From: Agromyces sp. H17E-10
GTDB taxonomy: Bacteria > Actinomycetota > Actinomycetes > Actinomycetales > Microbacteriaceae
DNA length: 64,000 nucleotides
Assembly: GCF_022919715.1 (NCBI RefSeq)
Contig: NZ_CP095042.1
Span: forward strand, 992,001-1,056,000
Direction of reading: 5' to 3'
Shown: piece after piece, positions 1 through 7,594 of the stretch
Layout: every line of letters starts with the position of its first letter
Numbering within the stretch: position 1 is the stretch's first letter
Position numbers and translations under genes: made by a program
The notes under the pieces: generated by a model
The model's database searches: none
Seen by the model: only the letters and a program-made list of their open reading frames with translations
What the model was told of the DNA's origin: nothing

Positions 1-1134
1 CGTCACCCTGAAGCGCGGCGCAGCTTCGACCGCGAACTCGCCGCCCGCGGCTGCGACGCGTTCACGGAGGCCGCGCAGGCCGTTGCCCACGGCAGGCGAC
101 GCGGATGCCGCGGCCGACGCCCCGCGCGACCGACTCGGCCCGTCGTCGGAGAAGGCGATCGTGACCCGATCGTCGTCGGCTACGACCTCGATCGCGCACT
201 CGCGCGCCACCGAGTGCCGCAGCACATTCGTCGCCGCCTCGCGCACGACCCAGCCGAGCAGGGCGTCGACCGTGACCGGCAGCGGCCGCTCGGGCATGAT
301 CACGGATGTCGCCACCCCGGCCTCCTCGAGGGTGCGACGTGCGTTCGCCACCTCGTCGCGAAGGCTCACCGCTCGCGAGCCGGCCACCACCGAACGCACC
401 TCGCCGAGGGCTTCGCGGGCGATCCCTTCGACATCCGAGATGTGTGCGGCCGCGGCATCCGGATCGGGGTTCATCAACCGGCGCGCGGCCTCGGACTTCA
501 CCGCGATGACCGAGAGCGAATGACCGAGCAGGTCGTGCAGGTCGCGCGAGAAGCGCAGGCGCTCCTCGGCGACGGCCGCATCGGCGAGCCGCTCGCGGGT
601 GCGGTCGAGCTCGTGCGCGAGCGCGACGTAGTACTGCACGAGGTAGTTGCCCGCGCCGCCCGCGAACGCGGCGAAGCCCACGAGCACTGCTCCGGCGAGC
701 GACCACTCGGCGAAGCCCACCGCCAGTGCACCGGTCACCGCGATCGAGCCGACGACGCCCATCGCCCAGCGCCGCCGGATCGCGAGCGACGCGGCGACGG
801 CGAGCAGCGGAAACAGCAGCGCCTGCCCCGACTGCCAGAGCCAGAAGTATCCGGTGCAGAGTGCGAGCAGGGCGACGAAGACGATCTCGGTCATGACGCT
901 CGGGCGGCGGCCGGCGCCGAACGGCCGCGACACCGCGACGCCGAACGCGACGCCGATGAGCACGACGTAGGCGATGCGCACCGGGTCGCCGGCGACGATG
1001 GCCGCGACGAGCGGGGCGACGAGCAGCACGGGCGCCGCGATGAGGGCGAGCCACGCCGCCGGCCGGTAGGCGAGCCACGCGGCCGTGCGCGGCGGGGACT
1101 GCGGTTCTTCGATCGTCGTCATCACGTCACGCAT
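1..1134 (-). CDS. NarL-family sensor histidine kinase (3' end cut by window edge)
   Basis: Membrane sensor kinase of a two-component system; the C-terminus runs off the left edge. Translating the minus strand from the ATG at 1134 gives an N-terminal half with about five hydrophobic segments. It is followed by a dimerisation/phosphoacceptor helix of the HisKA_3 type (RFSRDLHDLLGHSLS, phospho-His about residue 200). Then comes an HATPase domain with an N-box (AATNVLRHS) and a late G-box (GNGLRGLRERV). The start at 1134 is preferred over the in-frame ATG at 1122 because GGAG lies 9 nt upstream of it. The partner response regulator should lie just left of the window. DesK/LiaS-like kinases share this architecture; the signal is unknown. 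Confidence 0.9.
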   Translation of the reverse strand, partial: MRDVMTTIEEPQSPPRTAAWLAYRPAAWLALIAAPVLLVAPLVAAIVAGDPVRIAYVVLIGVAFGVAVSRPFGAGRRPSVMTEIVFVALLALCTGYFWLWQSGQALLFPLLAVAASLAIRRRWAMGVVGSIAVTGALAVGFAEWSLAGAVLVGFAAFAGGAGNYLVQYYVALAHELDRTRERLADAAVAEERLRFSRDLHDLLGHSLSVIAVKSEAARRLMNPDPDAAAAHISDVEGIAREALGEVRSVVAGSRAVSLRDEVANARRTLEEAGVATSVIMPERPLPVTVDALLGWVVREAATNVLRHSVARECAIEVVADDDRVTIAFSDDGPSRSRGASAAASASPAVGNGLRGLRERVAAAGGEFAVEAAPRFRVT

Positions 1135-1174
1135 CCTGGTCGGCTCCGCAATCGGGCTGGTTCCGCGAGCCAAT

Positions 1175-1666
1175 CTACTCAGCGCTCCGTCGGCGGGCCG
1201 CGAGCGGCAGGCCGATGATGATGGCGCCGCCCGTGACGAGGTGCATCGCGAGGAGGGTCACGAGCACCGCGCCCGAGGCGCCCGCGCCGACCGGGCCGAG
1301 CAGCGAGAGCGCGAGGAGCGTCCAGCCGACGATGGCGAAAATGCGTCGGCCGTGGCGGGTCACCCGCTCCAGCAGGGCGATGACGCCCCACGCGGCGAAG
1401 CCCATCAGCAGCGCGACGGCGACGATCGACGCCGGCGTGACGGTCTGGGCGGTCGGGCCGACGCCCGCCACGAGGTCGAGCCCCGCGAGCGGCACCGCGA
1501 CCACCCACACGAGCAGGGGCAGCACGACCGCGGCTGCGACGGTCGCGGCGCGGAGGAGTCGACGGCGGCGGGCCGCGGCGATGTCGGCCGGGGGGCGAAC
1601 GGCAGCGGCGTTGGTCGGGTCGTTGGTCTGGGCGTCGGTCTCGGTCTGATCGGTTGTCGTATCCAT
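1175..1666 (-). CDS. DUF6069-like small membrane protein
   Basis: A 163-residue protein with a polar N-terminus rich in T, D and Q (about 35 residues), a basic RRRRLLR stretch, then four hydrophobic segments and a basic tail (AARRRSAE). The layout matches the actinobacterial DUF6069 membrane proteins in length and topology; no catalytic motif is visible. The ATG at 1666 was chosen because the longer reading frame upstream (to 1813) has no membrane or conserved character. It ends 41 bp before the histidine kinase start, so the two may be cotranscribed. Function unknown. Confidence 0.75.
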   Translation of the reverse strand: MDTTTDQTETDAQTNDPTNAAAVRPPADIAAARRRRLLRAATVAAAVVLPLLVWVVAVPLAGLDLVAGVGPTAQTVTPASIVAVALLMGFAAWGVIALLERVTRHGRRIFAIVGWTLLALSLLGPVGAGASGAVLVTLLAMHLVTGGAIIIGLPLAARRRSAE

Positions 1667-1768
1667 GCCTTCGACGGTATGAACTGCGACGGCGCGGCGG
1701 CAGAGACGAATGTCACTGATCGGGGGTGGGTGTTTCGCGTGCGCTGGCGAGATCCATCCGGGAGCAAC

Positions 1769-1822
1769 GGCCACAAGTCCACAAGTCCACCGGTCAGGCG
1801 GCCACAATTCCACATGTCCACA
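1769..1822. repeat. Paired 22-bp direct repeats built of 8-bp units, upstream of the DUF6069-like gene
   Basis: Two 22-bp copies start at 1769 and 1800, 31 bp apart (about three helical turns). Each is made of 8-bp repeats; on the minus strand they read GTGGACTT GTGGACTT GTGG and GTGGACAT GTGGAATT GTGG. On the plus strand this yields four nonamers at 1775, 1783, 1806 and 1814 (AAGTCCACA, AAGTCCACC, AATTCCACA, ATGTCCACA) that are one to three mismatches from a DnaA box. They sit about 105-155 bp upstream of the start at 1666. Regulatory role is inferred only. Confidence 0.5.
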
Positions 1823-1870
1823 GGGTGCGCGAAGGGATGTCCCGCCGACGGCGTGCGCTCCTCGGCGGCC

Positions 1871-1950
1871 GCGGGTTTCGAGACGGCGCTTCGCGCCTCC
1901 TCAACCTGCCGCGGGTTTCGAGACGGCGCTTCGCGCCTCCTCAACCTGCC
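1871..1950. repeat. Exact 40-bp tandem duplication carrying a short hairpin
   Basis: Positions 1871-1910 and 1911-1950 are identical 40-bp units placed head to tail. Each contains the hairpin core GGCGC-TTC-GCGCC flanked by TTTCGAGAC and CTCCTCAACC. The element begins 5 bp past the stop codon of the convergent-side gene ending at 1956 and is related in sequence to the GGTCTCGATACG...CTACTCGACC palindromes found elsewhere in the window. It may act as a transcription terminator for the minus-strand cluster. The rest of 1667-1955 holds no gene that I can support. Confidence 0.75.
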
Positions 1951-1955
1951 GTGGG

Positions 1956-2585
1956 CTACGCGAACGAGGCGGCGAGCGCGATCGAGTCGAAGAAGCTCAG
2001 CATCGCGTTGCGGATCTCGCCGAGCGGGGTCGCGAAGCTCGCGAGCACGACCTGCTTCGACCCGGGCACCGCGAACCAGTAGTCGACCTCGAGGCGCACG
2101 GCGGTGACAGCGACGCCGTCCTCCTCGACGAGCTCCTCGATCTCGCGGTCGGTGCGCAGCACGCTCGCGCGCGGTCCGTCGAGACGACGTGCGGTCTCGG
2201 CCCCGGCGGCGGTCGACGCCGCGAGCCCTTTCGCGAGCACGCCGAGCACGGCGTCTGCCGACGTGCCGATCGCGGGCGTCATCCGCAGCCGCTCGGGCGC
2301 GTGCACCGTCAGCGATACCGGCAGCGTGACGCCCGGGGCCGCTTCGAAGCACAGGAACAGGGCGTGCGCCTCGGCCTTCCATGCCGCGGCGATCGCACGG
2401 TCGAAGCTCGCGGTGAGGCTCCGGCGGGCGAGCACGGCGTCGTCGGCTGCGCCCACGAGGTCGCGTACGGCCGCGTCGACCTGCTCGCGGGCCTGCCGTT
2501 CGTCGCGCGGGTCGACCGTGAGCCAGCGGCCGGGCAACTGGAACGTCAGTCGCGGCGGCGCGAGCTGCGCCGTCTCGTCGTTCAC
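1956..2585 (-). CDS. Uncharacterised soluble protein, last gene of the WXG100/lipase cluster
   Basis: A 209-residue protein with no signal peptide or membrane segment. The C-terminal part (about residues 155-209) reads as alternating strands ending in an amphipathic helix: YWFAVPGSKQVVLASFATP then a phenylalanine-rich helix. I do not recognise a named family; the general look is that of small alpha/beta proteins seen beside actinobacterial type VII substrates, which is an impression, not a match. The GTG start at 2585 overlaps the stop of the upstream lipoprotein gene by 4 nt (GTGA), implying translational coupling. Possible roles are a chaperone or immunity factor for the neighbouring lipase-like protein. 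Confidence 0.75.
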   Translation of the reverse strand: MNDETAQLAPPRLTFQLPGRWLTVDPRDERQAREQVDAAVRDLVGAADDAVLARRSLTASFDRAIAAAWKAEAHALFLCFEAAPGVTLPVSLTVHAPERLRMTPAIGTSADAVLGVLAKGLAASTAAGAETARRLDGPRASVLRTDREIEELVEEDGVAVTAVRLEVDYWFAVPGSKQVVLASFATPLGEIRNAMLSFFDSIALAASFA

Positions 2586-3076
2586 TCGCCGGCCGCGATC
2601 TGGCGCATCTGGGCGGGCGAGATCCGCAGCGAGAACGGTCCGCTGTCGGACACGCCGAGGGCGGCGGCGACCTCGGGCGTGACGGTCAGCTCGTACGACT
2701 CGGCGTCGAAGTCGCTCTCGTAGTCGCTGCGCTGACCGGGGATGAAGTACATGCTCACCTCGTGGCGTGCGCCCGCGCCGCCGGCGACGAAGACGGGGGC
2801 CGCGGCACGCGCAGCCCCGACCATGCCGTCTGCCGTGTCGTCGTCGATGTAGAGCGTCACGACGAGCTGGGTGTTCCACGGCGCCCCCGAGTGGGTGACC
2901 CCGACGACCGCGTCGTTCACGCCGTCGACCTGCGACAGCTCCGACTCCAGGCCGGCCACGTCGGGCTCCGCGGTCGTGCAGCCGACGAGCGCGACCGCCC
3001 CGATCGCGAACGTCGCGACCAATGCCGTCACGCGCAGCGTGCCGCGCCCCCTACGACCCACGCGTGTACTGCGCAA
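2582..3076 (-). CDS. Small lipoprotein, candidate immunity or accessory protein of the lipase cluster
   Basis: A 164-residue predicted lipoprotein: basic N-terminus, hydrophobic stretch (TALVATFAIGAVALVGC) and a lipobox VGC about 30 residues in, so it should be anchored outside the membrane. The mature part is a small alpha/beta domain with no recognised motif. I prefer the TTG at 3076 because a perfect AGGAGG lies 6 nt upstream; the in-frame ATG at 3091 overlaps that site and has no SD of its own. Either start lies inside the 3' end of the upstream gene (26- or 41-nt overlap). The known S. aureus type VII lipase TslA is neutralised by a lipoprotein (TilA), which makes an immunity role worth testing. 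Confidence 0.8.
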   Translation of the reverse strand: MRSTRVGRRGRGTLRVTALVATFAIGAVALVGCTTAEPDVAGLESELSQVDGVNDAVVGVTHSGAPWNTQLVVTLYIDDDTADGMVGAARAAAPVFVAGGAGARHEVSMYFIPGQRSDYESDFDAESYELTVTPEVAAALGVSDSGPFSLRISPAQMRQIAAGE

Positions 3077-4673
3077 CGTATGCCTCCTCATAGCTTCCGT
3101 CCCCCGTCTCGGCGAAGAAGATCTCGTCGCCCGGCCGAGGCTCGGGCAGGTAGTGCTCAGCCTGGTCACCGTACATGGTCGCATCGTGCATCGGCCACTG
3201 GAGCGGTCGGTACTCCTGCCAGTCGGAGTCGAACTCCGCGAGCCGGTCGATCGGGTCGAGCCCGACGAACTCGAGCGTGTGCACCGGGTCGATGCCGTTC
3301 TTGATCTGCGTGACGCGCACGCCGTCGGGCATGTCGCTGTAGTGCTTGTCGATCGCGGAGCCGGCGACGAAGACGGACTCGACCCGGTCGGCGACCCGCG
3401 GGTCGGTGGCCATCTCGCCGGCCATCATGCCGCCGAGCGACCAGCCGGTGAACATGATCGGCGCGTCGCTCTCGAAGACGCCGGCGTCGGTCATCGCCTG
3501 CCACACCGCCTCTTCGTACTGCGTGCGCATCTCGGGGAAGAGCGACAGCATGAGGTCGGTGCGCAGGTCGTTCATGGCGCCGTCGGTGTTGAACGGGCCC
3601 CAGTTCTGCGTGCTCGGCGTCTGGATGCGCCACGAGATGATGTTGCCGTCGGCGTCCTTGATCGCGACGACCTTGATCTCGGTCAGGCTGTCCTTGCCGT
3701 GGTCGTCCTGTTGGGCGAGCTGCTGCATCAGGTCCTGGTAGTCGCGCGCCTCCTGGCCGTCGAGCTCCCCGTTGCGCTTCGGGTCGTTCTCGTCGCGCGT
3801 CGACTCGGTCTTGCTGTTCTTCAGCTGGGGCGAGCCCGCCTGCTCGCCCCAGACGAGCGCGATGATGCCCACCGCGAGCCCGAGGCCGAGCACGAGCAGC
3901 CCGATCGGTCCGAACAGCGTGAACACGAGCCCCACGACCAGCGCGCCGACGACCATCATGAGCAGCACGACGAGCTCCGACACGAGCTCGCTGACGACCT
4001 GCACGAGCCAGTCGATGACCGGCGTCAGCACGTCGGACAACCACTCCCCGACCGACGAGAGCACGTCACCGACGCCACCCCAGAACTGGTCCCAGTTGTC
4101 GCCGAACGAGTCGGCGCCGTGTTCGATGGCGGTCTCGATCTCGCGGATCGCCCGGTCCGCGGCATCCCAGATCTGCTCGCGCGCCTCGCGCAGCACGCGC
4201 CGCGCGTCTTCGACATGCCGGTGGGAGGTCGCGATCTCGTTGTTCGCGGCCCACAGGTCGTCGCGCAGGTCGTCGGTCGGCTTGCCCGCCGCCTCGGCCT
4301 GCGTGATCTTGTTGTTCAGGTCGCCGAGGTCGCGCTCGCGGCTGTAGACGCGGTCCTGGTGGAAGTCGGCGTCGCCGACGGCCGCGCGCGCCCGCTCCTG
4401 GATGGGTGCGAGCTCGACGGCGAACGTCGTCAGCGCCGACGCGGTGCCGCTGTAGCGGCGGAACGCGCGGCGCAGGCCCTTCGCCGCCTCCTCGGCACTC
4501 TCGCCGACCTGCTCGGTCGACTTCGAGACCTGGTCGTCGACGAGGTCGCGCAGAGCGTCGGCGGCGCGCTCGATCGCGTCGGCCGTCGACTGCAGGCGAC
4601 GTGCGCGGGTCTCGAGCTGTGCCGGTCGCCCGGCGAAGACGTCTTCGTACTCGACGGCGAGTCCGGAACTCAT
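3051..4673 (-). CDS. Helical WXG/LXG-like protein fused to transmembrane segment and C-terminal alpha/beta-hydrolase (lipase-like) domain
   Basis: A 540-residue multidomain protein. Residues 1-230 are almost entirely helical and charged, like the N-terminal targeting domains of type VII substrates. Residues about 234-275 form one or two membrane-spanning helices (VVLLMMVVGALVVGLVFTL, then a Gly/Leu-rich stretch). After a polar linker, residues about 330-540 form an alpha/beta-hydrolase domain with the nucleophile elbow GWSLGG (Ser412). D462 and H496 or H507 are plausible triad partners. The ATG at 4673 shares one base with the stop of the upstream WXG100-like gene (TGATG). I infer a cell-surface or secreted lipase/esterase; substrate unknown. 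It could instead be a membrane-anchored housekeeping hydrolase. Confidence 0.85.
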   Translation of the reverse strand: MSSGLAVEYEDVFAGRPAQLETRARRLQSTADAIERAADALRDLVDDQVSKSTEQVGESAEEAAKGLRRAFRRYSGTASALTTFAVELAPIQERARAAVGDADFHQDRVYSRERDLGDLNNKITQAEAAGKPTDDLRDDLWAANNEIATSHRHVEDARRVLREAREQIWDAADRAIREIETAIEHGADSFGDNWDQFWGGVGDVLSSVGEWLSDVLTPVIDWLVQVVSELVSELVVLLMMVVGALVVGLVFTLFGPIGLLVLGLGLAVGIIALVWGEQAGSPQLKNSKTESTRDENDPKRNGELDGQEARDYQDLMQQLAQQDDHGKDSLTEIKVVAIKDADGNIISWRIQTPSTQNWGPFNTDGAMNDLRTDLMLSLFPEMRTQYEEAVWQAMTDAGVFESDAPIMFTGWSLGGMMAGEMATDPRVADRVESVFVAGSAIDKHYSDMPDGVRVTQIKNGIDPVHTLEFVGLDPIDRLAEFDSDWQEYRPLQWPMHDATMYGDQAEHYLPEPRPGDEIFFAETGDGSYEEAYVAQYTRGS

Positions 4674-4942
4674 CAGCCCTCCATGTCTTCGTCGAGCTCG
4701 GTGAACGTCTCGACGATGGCATCGAGCCAGTCGCGCACGGTCTCGAGCTGCTCTTCGAGCTTGCCGCGGTTGTGGTCCCAGTTGCCGGCGAAGTCATGCA
4801 CCCGGCTCGCGAGGCGCGACTCGCCCGTCAGGTCGGCGAGGTCGTCGCCGACGCGATCAGCCGACGCGAACGTCGTCAGCGCTGCGCCGACGCGCATCTG
4901 CGCGGTCTGCAGCGCTGTCAGGTCGAGGTCGACATCGGCCAT
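4673..4942 (-). CDS. WXG100-like small helical protein
   Basis: An 89-residue all-helical acidic protein with a central turn FAGNWDHNRG (Trp55) between two long helices. This matches the size and hairpin layout of WXG100/ESX proteins, although the motif reads W-D-H rather than W-X-G. Start at 4942 is supported by GGAG 6 nt upstream; longer frames reach into the divergent promoter. Its stop overlaps the start of the lipase fusion by one base. Its likely job, by analogy with type VII systems, is to pair with the helical N-terminus of the neighbouring protein. No secretion ATPase (EccC/EssC) is present in this window. Confidence 0.8.
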   Translation of the reverse strand: MADVDLDLTALQTAQMRVGAALTTFASADRVGDDLADLTGESRLASRVHDFAGNWDHNRGKLEEQLETVRDWLDAIVETFTELDEDMEG

Positions 4943-5139
4943 CACTCGCTCCATTCCGATCGGGATGCTGCGCCGGAAGGCACACGAGCATCTCATCATC
5001 GTGCGGGTGAGGTCGCGATGGGCAGCACTCCCCATCACGGCCGTCGAACACCACCCCGTCGACAGTGGTGGAGGGTACCGGTAGCGTCGCGACCGTACGC
5101 GCACCGGCCCCGCGCCGGCCTACGAACGGAGTCGCCACG

Positions 5140-5712
5140 ATGACCGAAGTCCTGCTCTTCCACCACGCGCTCGGCCTCACCGAGGGCATCGAGATCCTCG
5201 CGAACGAACTGCGCGAGGCCGGCCACACGGTGCACACCCCCGACCTGTTCGAGGGCCGCACGTTCGCCTCGATCGACGAGGGCGTCGGCTACGCGAGCGA
5301 GGTCGGGTTCAGCGAGATCATGGCGCGCGGCGCACGCGCCGCCGACAACCTGCCGAACGACCTCGTCTACGCCGGGTTCTCGCTCGGCGTCGTGCCCGCG
5401 CAACGGCTCGCGCAGACCCGCCCCGGCGCCCGCGGCGCGCTCTTCTGCTACTCGTGCCTGCCCGCCTCGGAGTTCGGCGGATGGCCGGCGGGCGTACCCG
5501 TGCAGATCCACGGCGCCGACGCCGACCCGATCTTCATCGACGAGGGCGATGTGGATGCCGCGCGCGAGCTGGTCGCGTCGGCCGACGACGCCGAGCTCTT
5601 CCTGTACCCGGGCGACCAGCACTACTTCGCCGACCCCACGCTGCCGAGCTACGACGCCGAGGCGAGCGCGCTGCTCATGCGGCGCGTGCTGGAGTTTCTC
5701 GCGCGCGTGTGA
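5140..5712 (+). CDS. Dienelactone hydrolase family protein
   Basis: A 190-residue cytosolic alpha/beta-hydrolase of the dienelactone hydrolase type. The nucleophile elbow reads AGFSLGVVPA, so the usual cysteine of true dienelactone hydrolases is a serine here. Asp (in HGADADPIFID) and His (in GDQHYFAD) complete a plausible triad in the expected order. Start ATG 5140 has GGAG 9 nt upstream. It is divergent from the WXG100-like cluster with about 200 bp between them. Real substrate unknown. Confidence 0.85.
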   Translation: MTEVLLFHHALGLTEGIEILANELREAGHTVHTPDLFEGRTFASIDEGVGYASEVGFSEIMARGARAADNLPNDLVYAGFSLGVVPAQRLAQTRPGARGALFCYSCLPASEFGGWPAGVPVQIHGADADPIFIDEGDVDAARELVASADDAELFLYPGDQHYFADPTLPSYDAEASALLMRRVLEFLARV

Positions 5713-5730
5713 GGCGGGTCGCCTGAGGCC

Positions 5731-5779
5731 GGTCTCGATACGCCGGTTGTCGAGTAGGCGCGAAGCGCCGTATCGAGAC
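5731..5779. repeat. REP-like intergenic palindrome
   Basis: Arms GTCTCGATACG (5731-5741) and CGTATCGAGAC (5769-5779) flank an inner inverted segment with GTCGAGTAGG and CGCGAAGCGC. It lies 18 bp after the stop of the dienelactone-hydrolase gene. It belongs to the same dispersed family as the elements at 7435, 22803, 22841 and 62869. The remainder of 5713-5933 contains an AT-richer stretch (GCGTTATATCGCG near 5880) that may be the promoter of the PspA operon. Confidence 0.8.
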
Positions 5780-5933
5780 ACGTCGCTCCTCGACCACCGA
5801 GTGATGGCCGTCGGTGGCGCCCGCCGCCTCCGAATTCGCAGTGAGGGCTAGGCCCTCGGCCGACCCGAGCGTAGATTGCGTTATATCGCGTTTGCGGGCG
5901 GCACCGATGCCGCGCCGACGGGAGGTGGGGGTC

Positions 5934-6647
5934 ATGGAGGTGCTGCTCGGCATCCTCGTCGCGTTCCTGATCATGTTCGTCGTCTCGGTGACGACGATCG
6001 TGCTCGTCGTTCGAGCCGTCTACCGGCGCATCCGTCGCAGCCGTACGGTCGCCGACACCACCCTGCGCGCCCGCGCGGGTTTCAGCCGCGGCCCGCGCCG
6101 AAAGGTGCTCGCGCTACGGGTCCGACTCGCCGAGACCCTCGACAGCGGGCAGGCCGCGATCGACCTCGCAACGGGCACCGCCCGGCCCGATGGGCGCAGT
6201 GGGCGCGCCGCGCGCGGCCGGAGCACCGGGCACGTCGCCCCCGCCGCATCGAGCCACGGCGAGCTGCCGAGGCTGTTCCGCCGCATCCGCGAGGAGGGCA
6301 CGGCACTCGACCTGCAGCTGCGGTTGCTCGAGAGCGAGACCGACCAGGCGGTGCTCGCCGCCGAGCTTCCCGCGGCGACCAGCCGGGTCGATCAATTGGC
6401 GGGGCTCGTGCGGCGGTTGCGTTCGGCCGTGGCATCCGGCCTCGAAGGAGCGACCGACGAGACGCTCACCGACCTGCAGGCCGACCTGGAGCGCGAGGTC
6501 GCCGCCCTCGCCGCCGGCGTCGACGAGCTGCGACGACTCAACCGGCACGACGAACCGCTCCGCACGCCGACGCGGCCGCCGTCCCGGCCCGCGGCGTCCG
6601 TTCACCGACCACGCTCGACGTTCGATCTGAAGGAGACCAGACCATGA
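5934..6647 (+). CDS. Membrane-anchored coiled-coil protein of the PspA operon
   Basis: A 237-residue protein: one N-terminal transmembrane helix (residues about 3-27), a basic region, then a long helical, coiled-coil-prone section (about 90-205) and a proline/arginine-rich tail. No enzyme motif. Start ATG 5934 has GGAGG 8 nt upstream. Its stop overlaps the ATG of the PspA gene by 4 nt (ATGA), so both are made together. A likely role is to hold the PspA-type protein at the membrane, inferred from topology and context only. Confidence 0.8.
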   Translation: MEVLLGILVAFLIMFVVSVTTIVLVVRAVYRRIRRSRTVADTTLRARAGFSRGPRRKVLALRVRLAETLDSGQAAIDLATGTARPDGRSGRAARGRSTGHVAPAASSHGELPRLFRRIREEGTALDLQLRLLESETDQAVLAAELPAATSRVDQLAGLVRRLRSAVASGLEGATDETLTDLQADLEREVAALAAGVDELRRLNRHDEPLRTPTRPPSRPAASVHRPRSTFDLKETRP

Positions 6648-7408
6648 GCGACAACACCGCGCGCGTCCGCACGATCTTCCGCAGCAAGACGAAGAAGACC
6701 CTCGACAAGATCGAAGATCCGCGTGAGACCCTCGACGACAGCTACGAGCAGCAGGTGAAGCTGCTGCAGCAGGTGCGTCAGGCGGTCGCCGACGTCGCGA
6801 CCGCGAAGAAGCGCATCGACCTGCAGGGGCAGGAGATGGGCGCCCGCTACCAGCGGCTCGGCGAGCAGGCCCGCGAGGCGATGGCGCAGGGCCGCGAAGA
6901 CCTCGCGCGCGCAGCCCTCGAGCGGCGCGCCCTCCTCGAGGGCCAGGTCGCCAAGCTGCAGGACCAGTTCAACTCGCTGCAGCAGCAGACGGCGCAGCTG
7001 CAGAGCCGCGAACGTCAGCTGTCGGAGCAGATCGCTGCCTTCCGCATCGAGAAGGAGACGATCAAGGCCACGTACACCGCGTCGGCGGCGCAGGTGAAGG
7101 CGAACGAGGCCGTCGCCGGCCTCGGGGCGAGCATCGACGACATCGGCACGAGCCTCGACCGGGCCCGCGACCGCGTCGCCCAGATGCAGGCGCGCGCCGC
7201 CGCGACCGACGAGCTGCTCGCGAGCGGCGCCCTCAAGGACCTCACGGCCTCCCCCGACGCCGATATCGAGCGGCAGCTCGCGGCGATGTCGGCGCAGGCG
7301 GAGATCGACCGGCAGCTGCGCGCGATGCAGTCGGGTGACTCAGCCGGAGGCACCTCGCAGCGGCGAGCCGACGGCCCCGACGGGTGGCTGGGCATCGGGC
7401 AGGGCTAG
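6644..7408 (+). CDS. PspA/IM30 family protein
   Basis: A 254-residue, almost wholly coiled-coil protein (residues about 25-200) starting RVRTIFRSKTKKTLDKIEDP. This matches the PspA/IM30/Vipp1 family, which forms ESCRT-III-like assemblies that protect the membrane under envelope stress. The order of heptad-rich segments and the length (about 220-260 residues) fit the family; the C-terminal 20 residues are a low-complexity tail. Cotranscribed with the membrane-anchored partner upstream. Regulation is not visible. Confidence 0.9.
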   Translation: MSDNTARVRTIFRSKTKKTLDKIEDPRETLDDSYEQQVKLLQQVRQAVADVATAKKRIDLQGQEMGARYQRLGEQAREAMAQGREDLARAALERRALLEGQVAKLQDQFNSLQQQTAQLQSRERQLSEQIAAFRIEKETIKATYTASAAQVKANEAVAGLGASIDDIGTSLDRARDRVAQMQARAAATDELLASGALKDLTASPDADIERQLAAMSAQAEIDRQLRAMQSGDSAGGTSQRRADGPDGWLGIGQG

Positions 7409-7434
7409 CCGCGACGTGAGGTGACCGCGCCGGT

Positions 7435-7465
7435 GGTCTCGATACGCGCTTCGCGCTACTCGACC
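7435..7465. repeat. REP-like palindrome (GGTCTCGATACG...CTACTCGACC)
   Basis: A 31-bp element, GGTCTCGATAC then the hairpin core GCGC-TT-CGCGC then TACTCGACC, located 26 bp after the stop of the PspA gene. Same family as the copies at 5731, 22803, 22841 and 62869. Confidence 0.8.
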
Positions 7466-7594
7466 GACCGACCGGATGACACCGGGTGACGATTCCGCAC
7501 GCCGGATGACCCCGGCCGACGCTGCGTGACCCCGGCTGTCGCCGCGTGACGAACAGGCTGGAAGCGGCCGCGAGGGCTCTGCCTGAATACCCTC
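7466..7594. other. Leader of the sulfonate operon with iterated ~20-bp degenerate motif
   Basis: This stretch before the permease start contains several related blocks spaced about 20 bp: GGATGACACCGGG, GGATGACCCCGGC, GCGTGACCCCGGC and GCGTGACGAAC. The common core is TGACNCCGG. No good Shine-Dalgarno precedes the ATG at 7595. The iteration could be binding sites of a sulfur-responsive regulator, or a degenerate tandem repeat; nothing else is visible. Confidence 0.35.

Noticed and set aside
62..1078. Long arginine-rich open frame on the minus strand
   Set aside because: It is an out-of-frame reading of the histidine kinase; the real frame has the H-box and ATP-binding motifs. Most long open frames rich in R, P and A here are similar GC artefacts.
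1769..1822. Replication origin
   Set aside because: DnaA-box-like repeats are imperfect and none of the usual origin genes are nearby.
1085..2107. Plus-strand protein gene over the DUF6069-like gene and the intergenic repeats
   Set aside because: Composition is charged low-complexity and it runs antisense to a supported membrane protein and through tandem repeats; no start signal.
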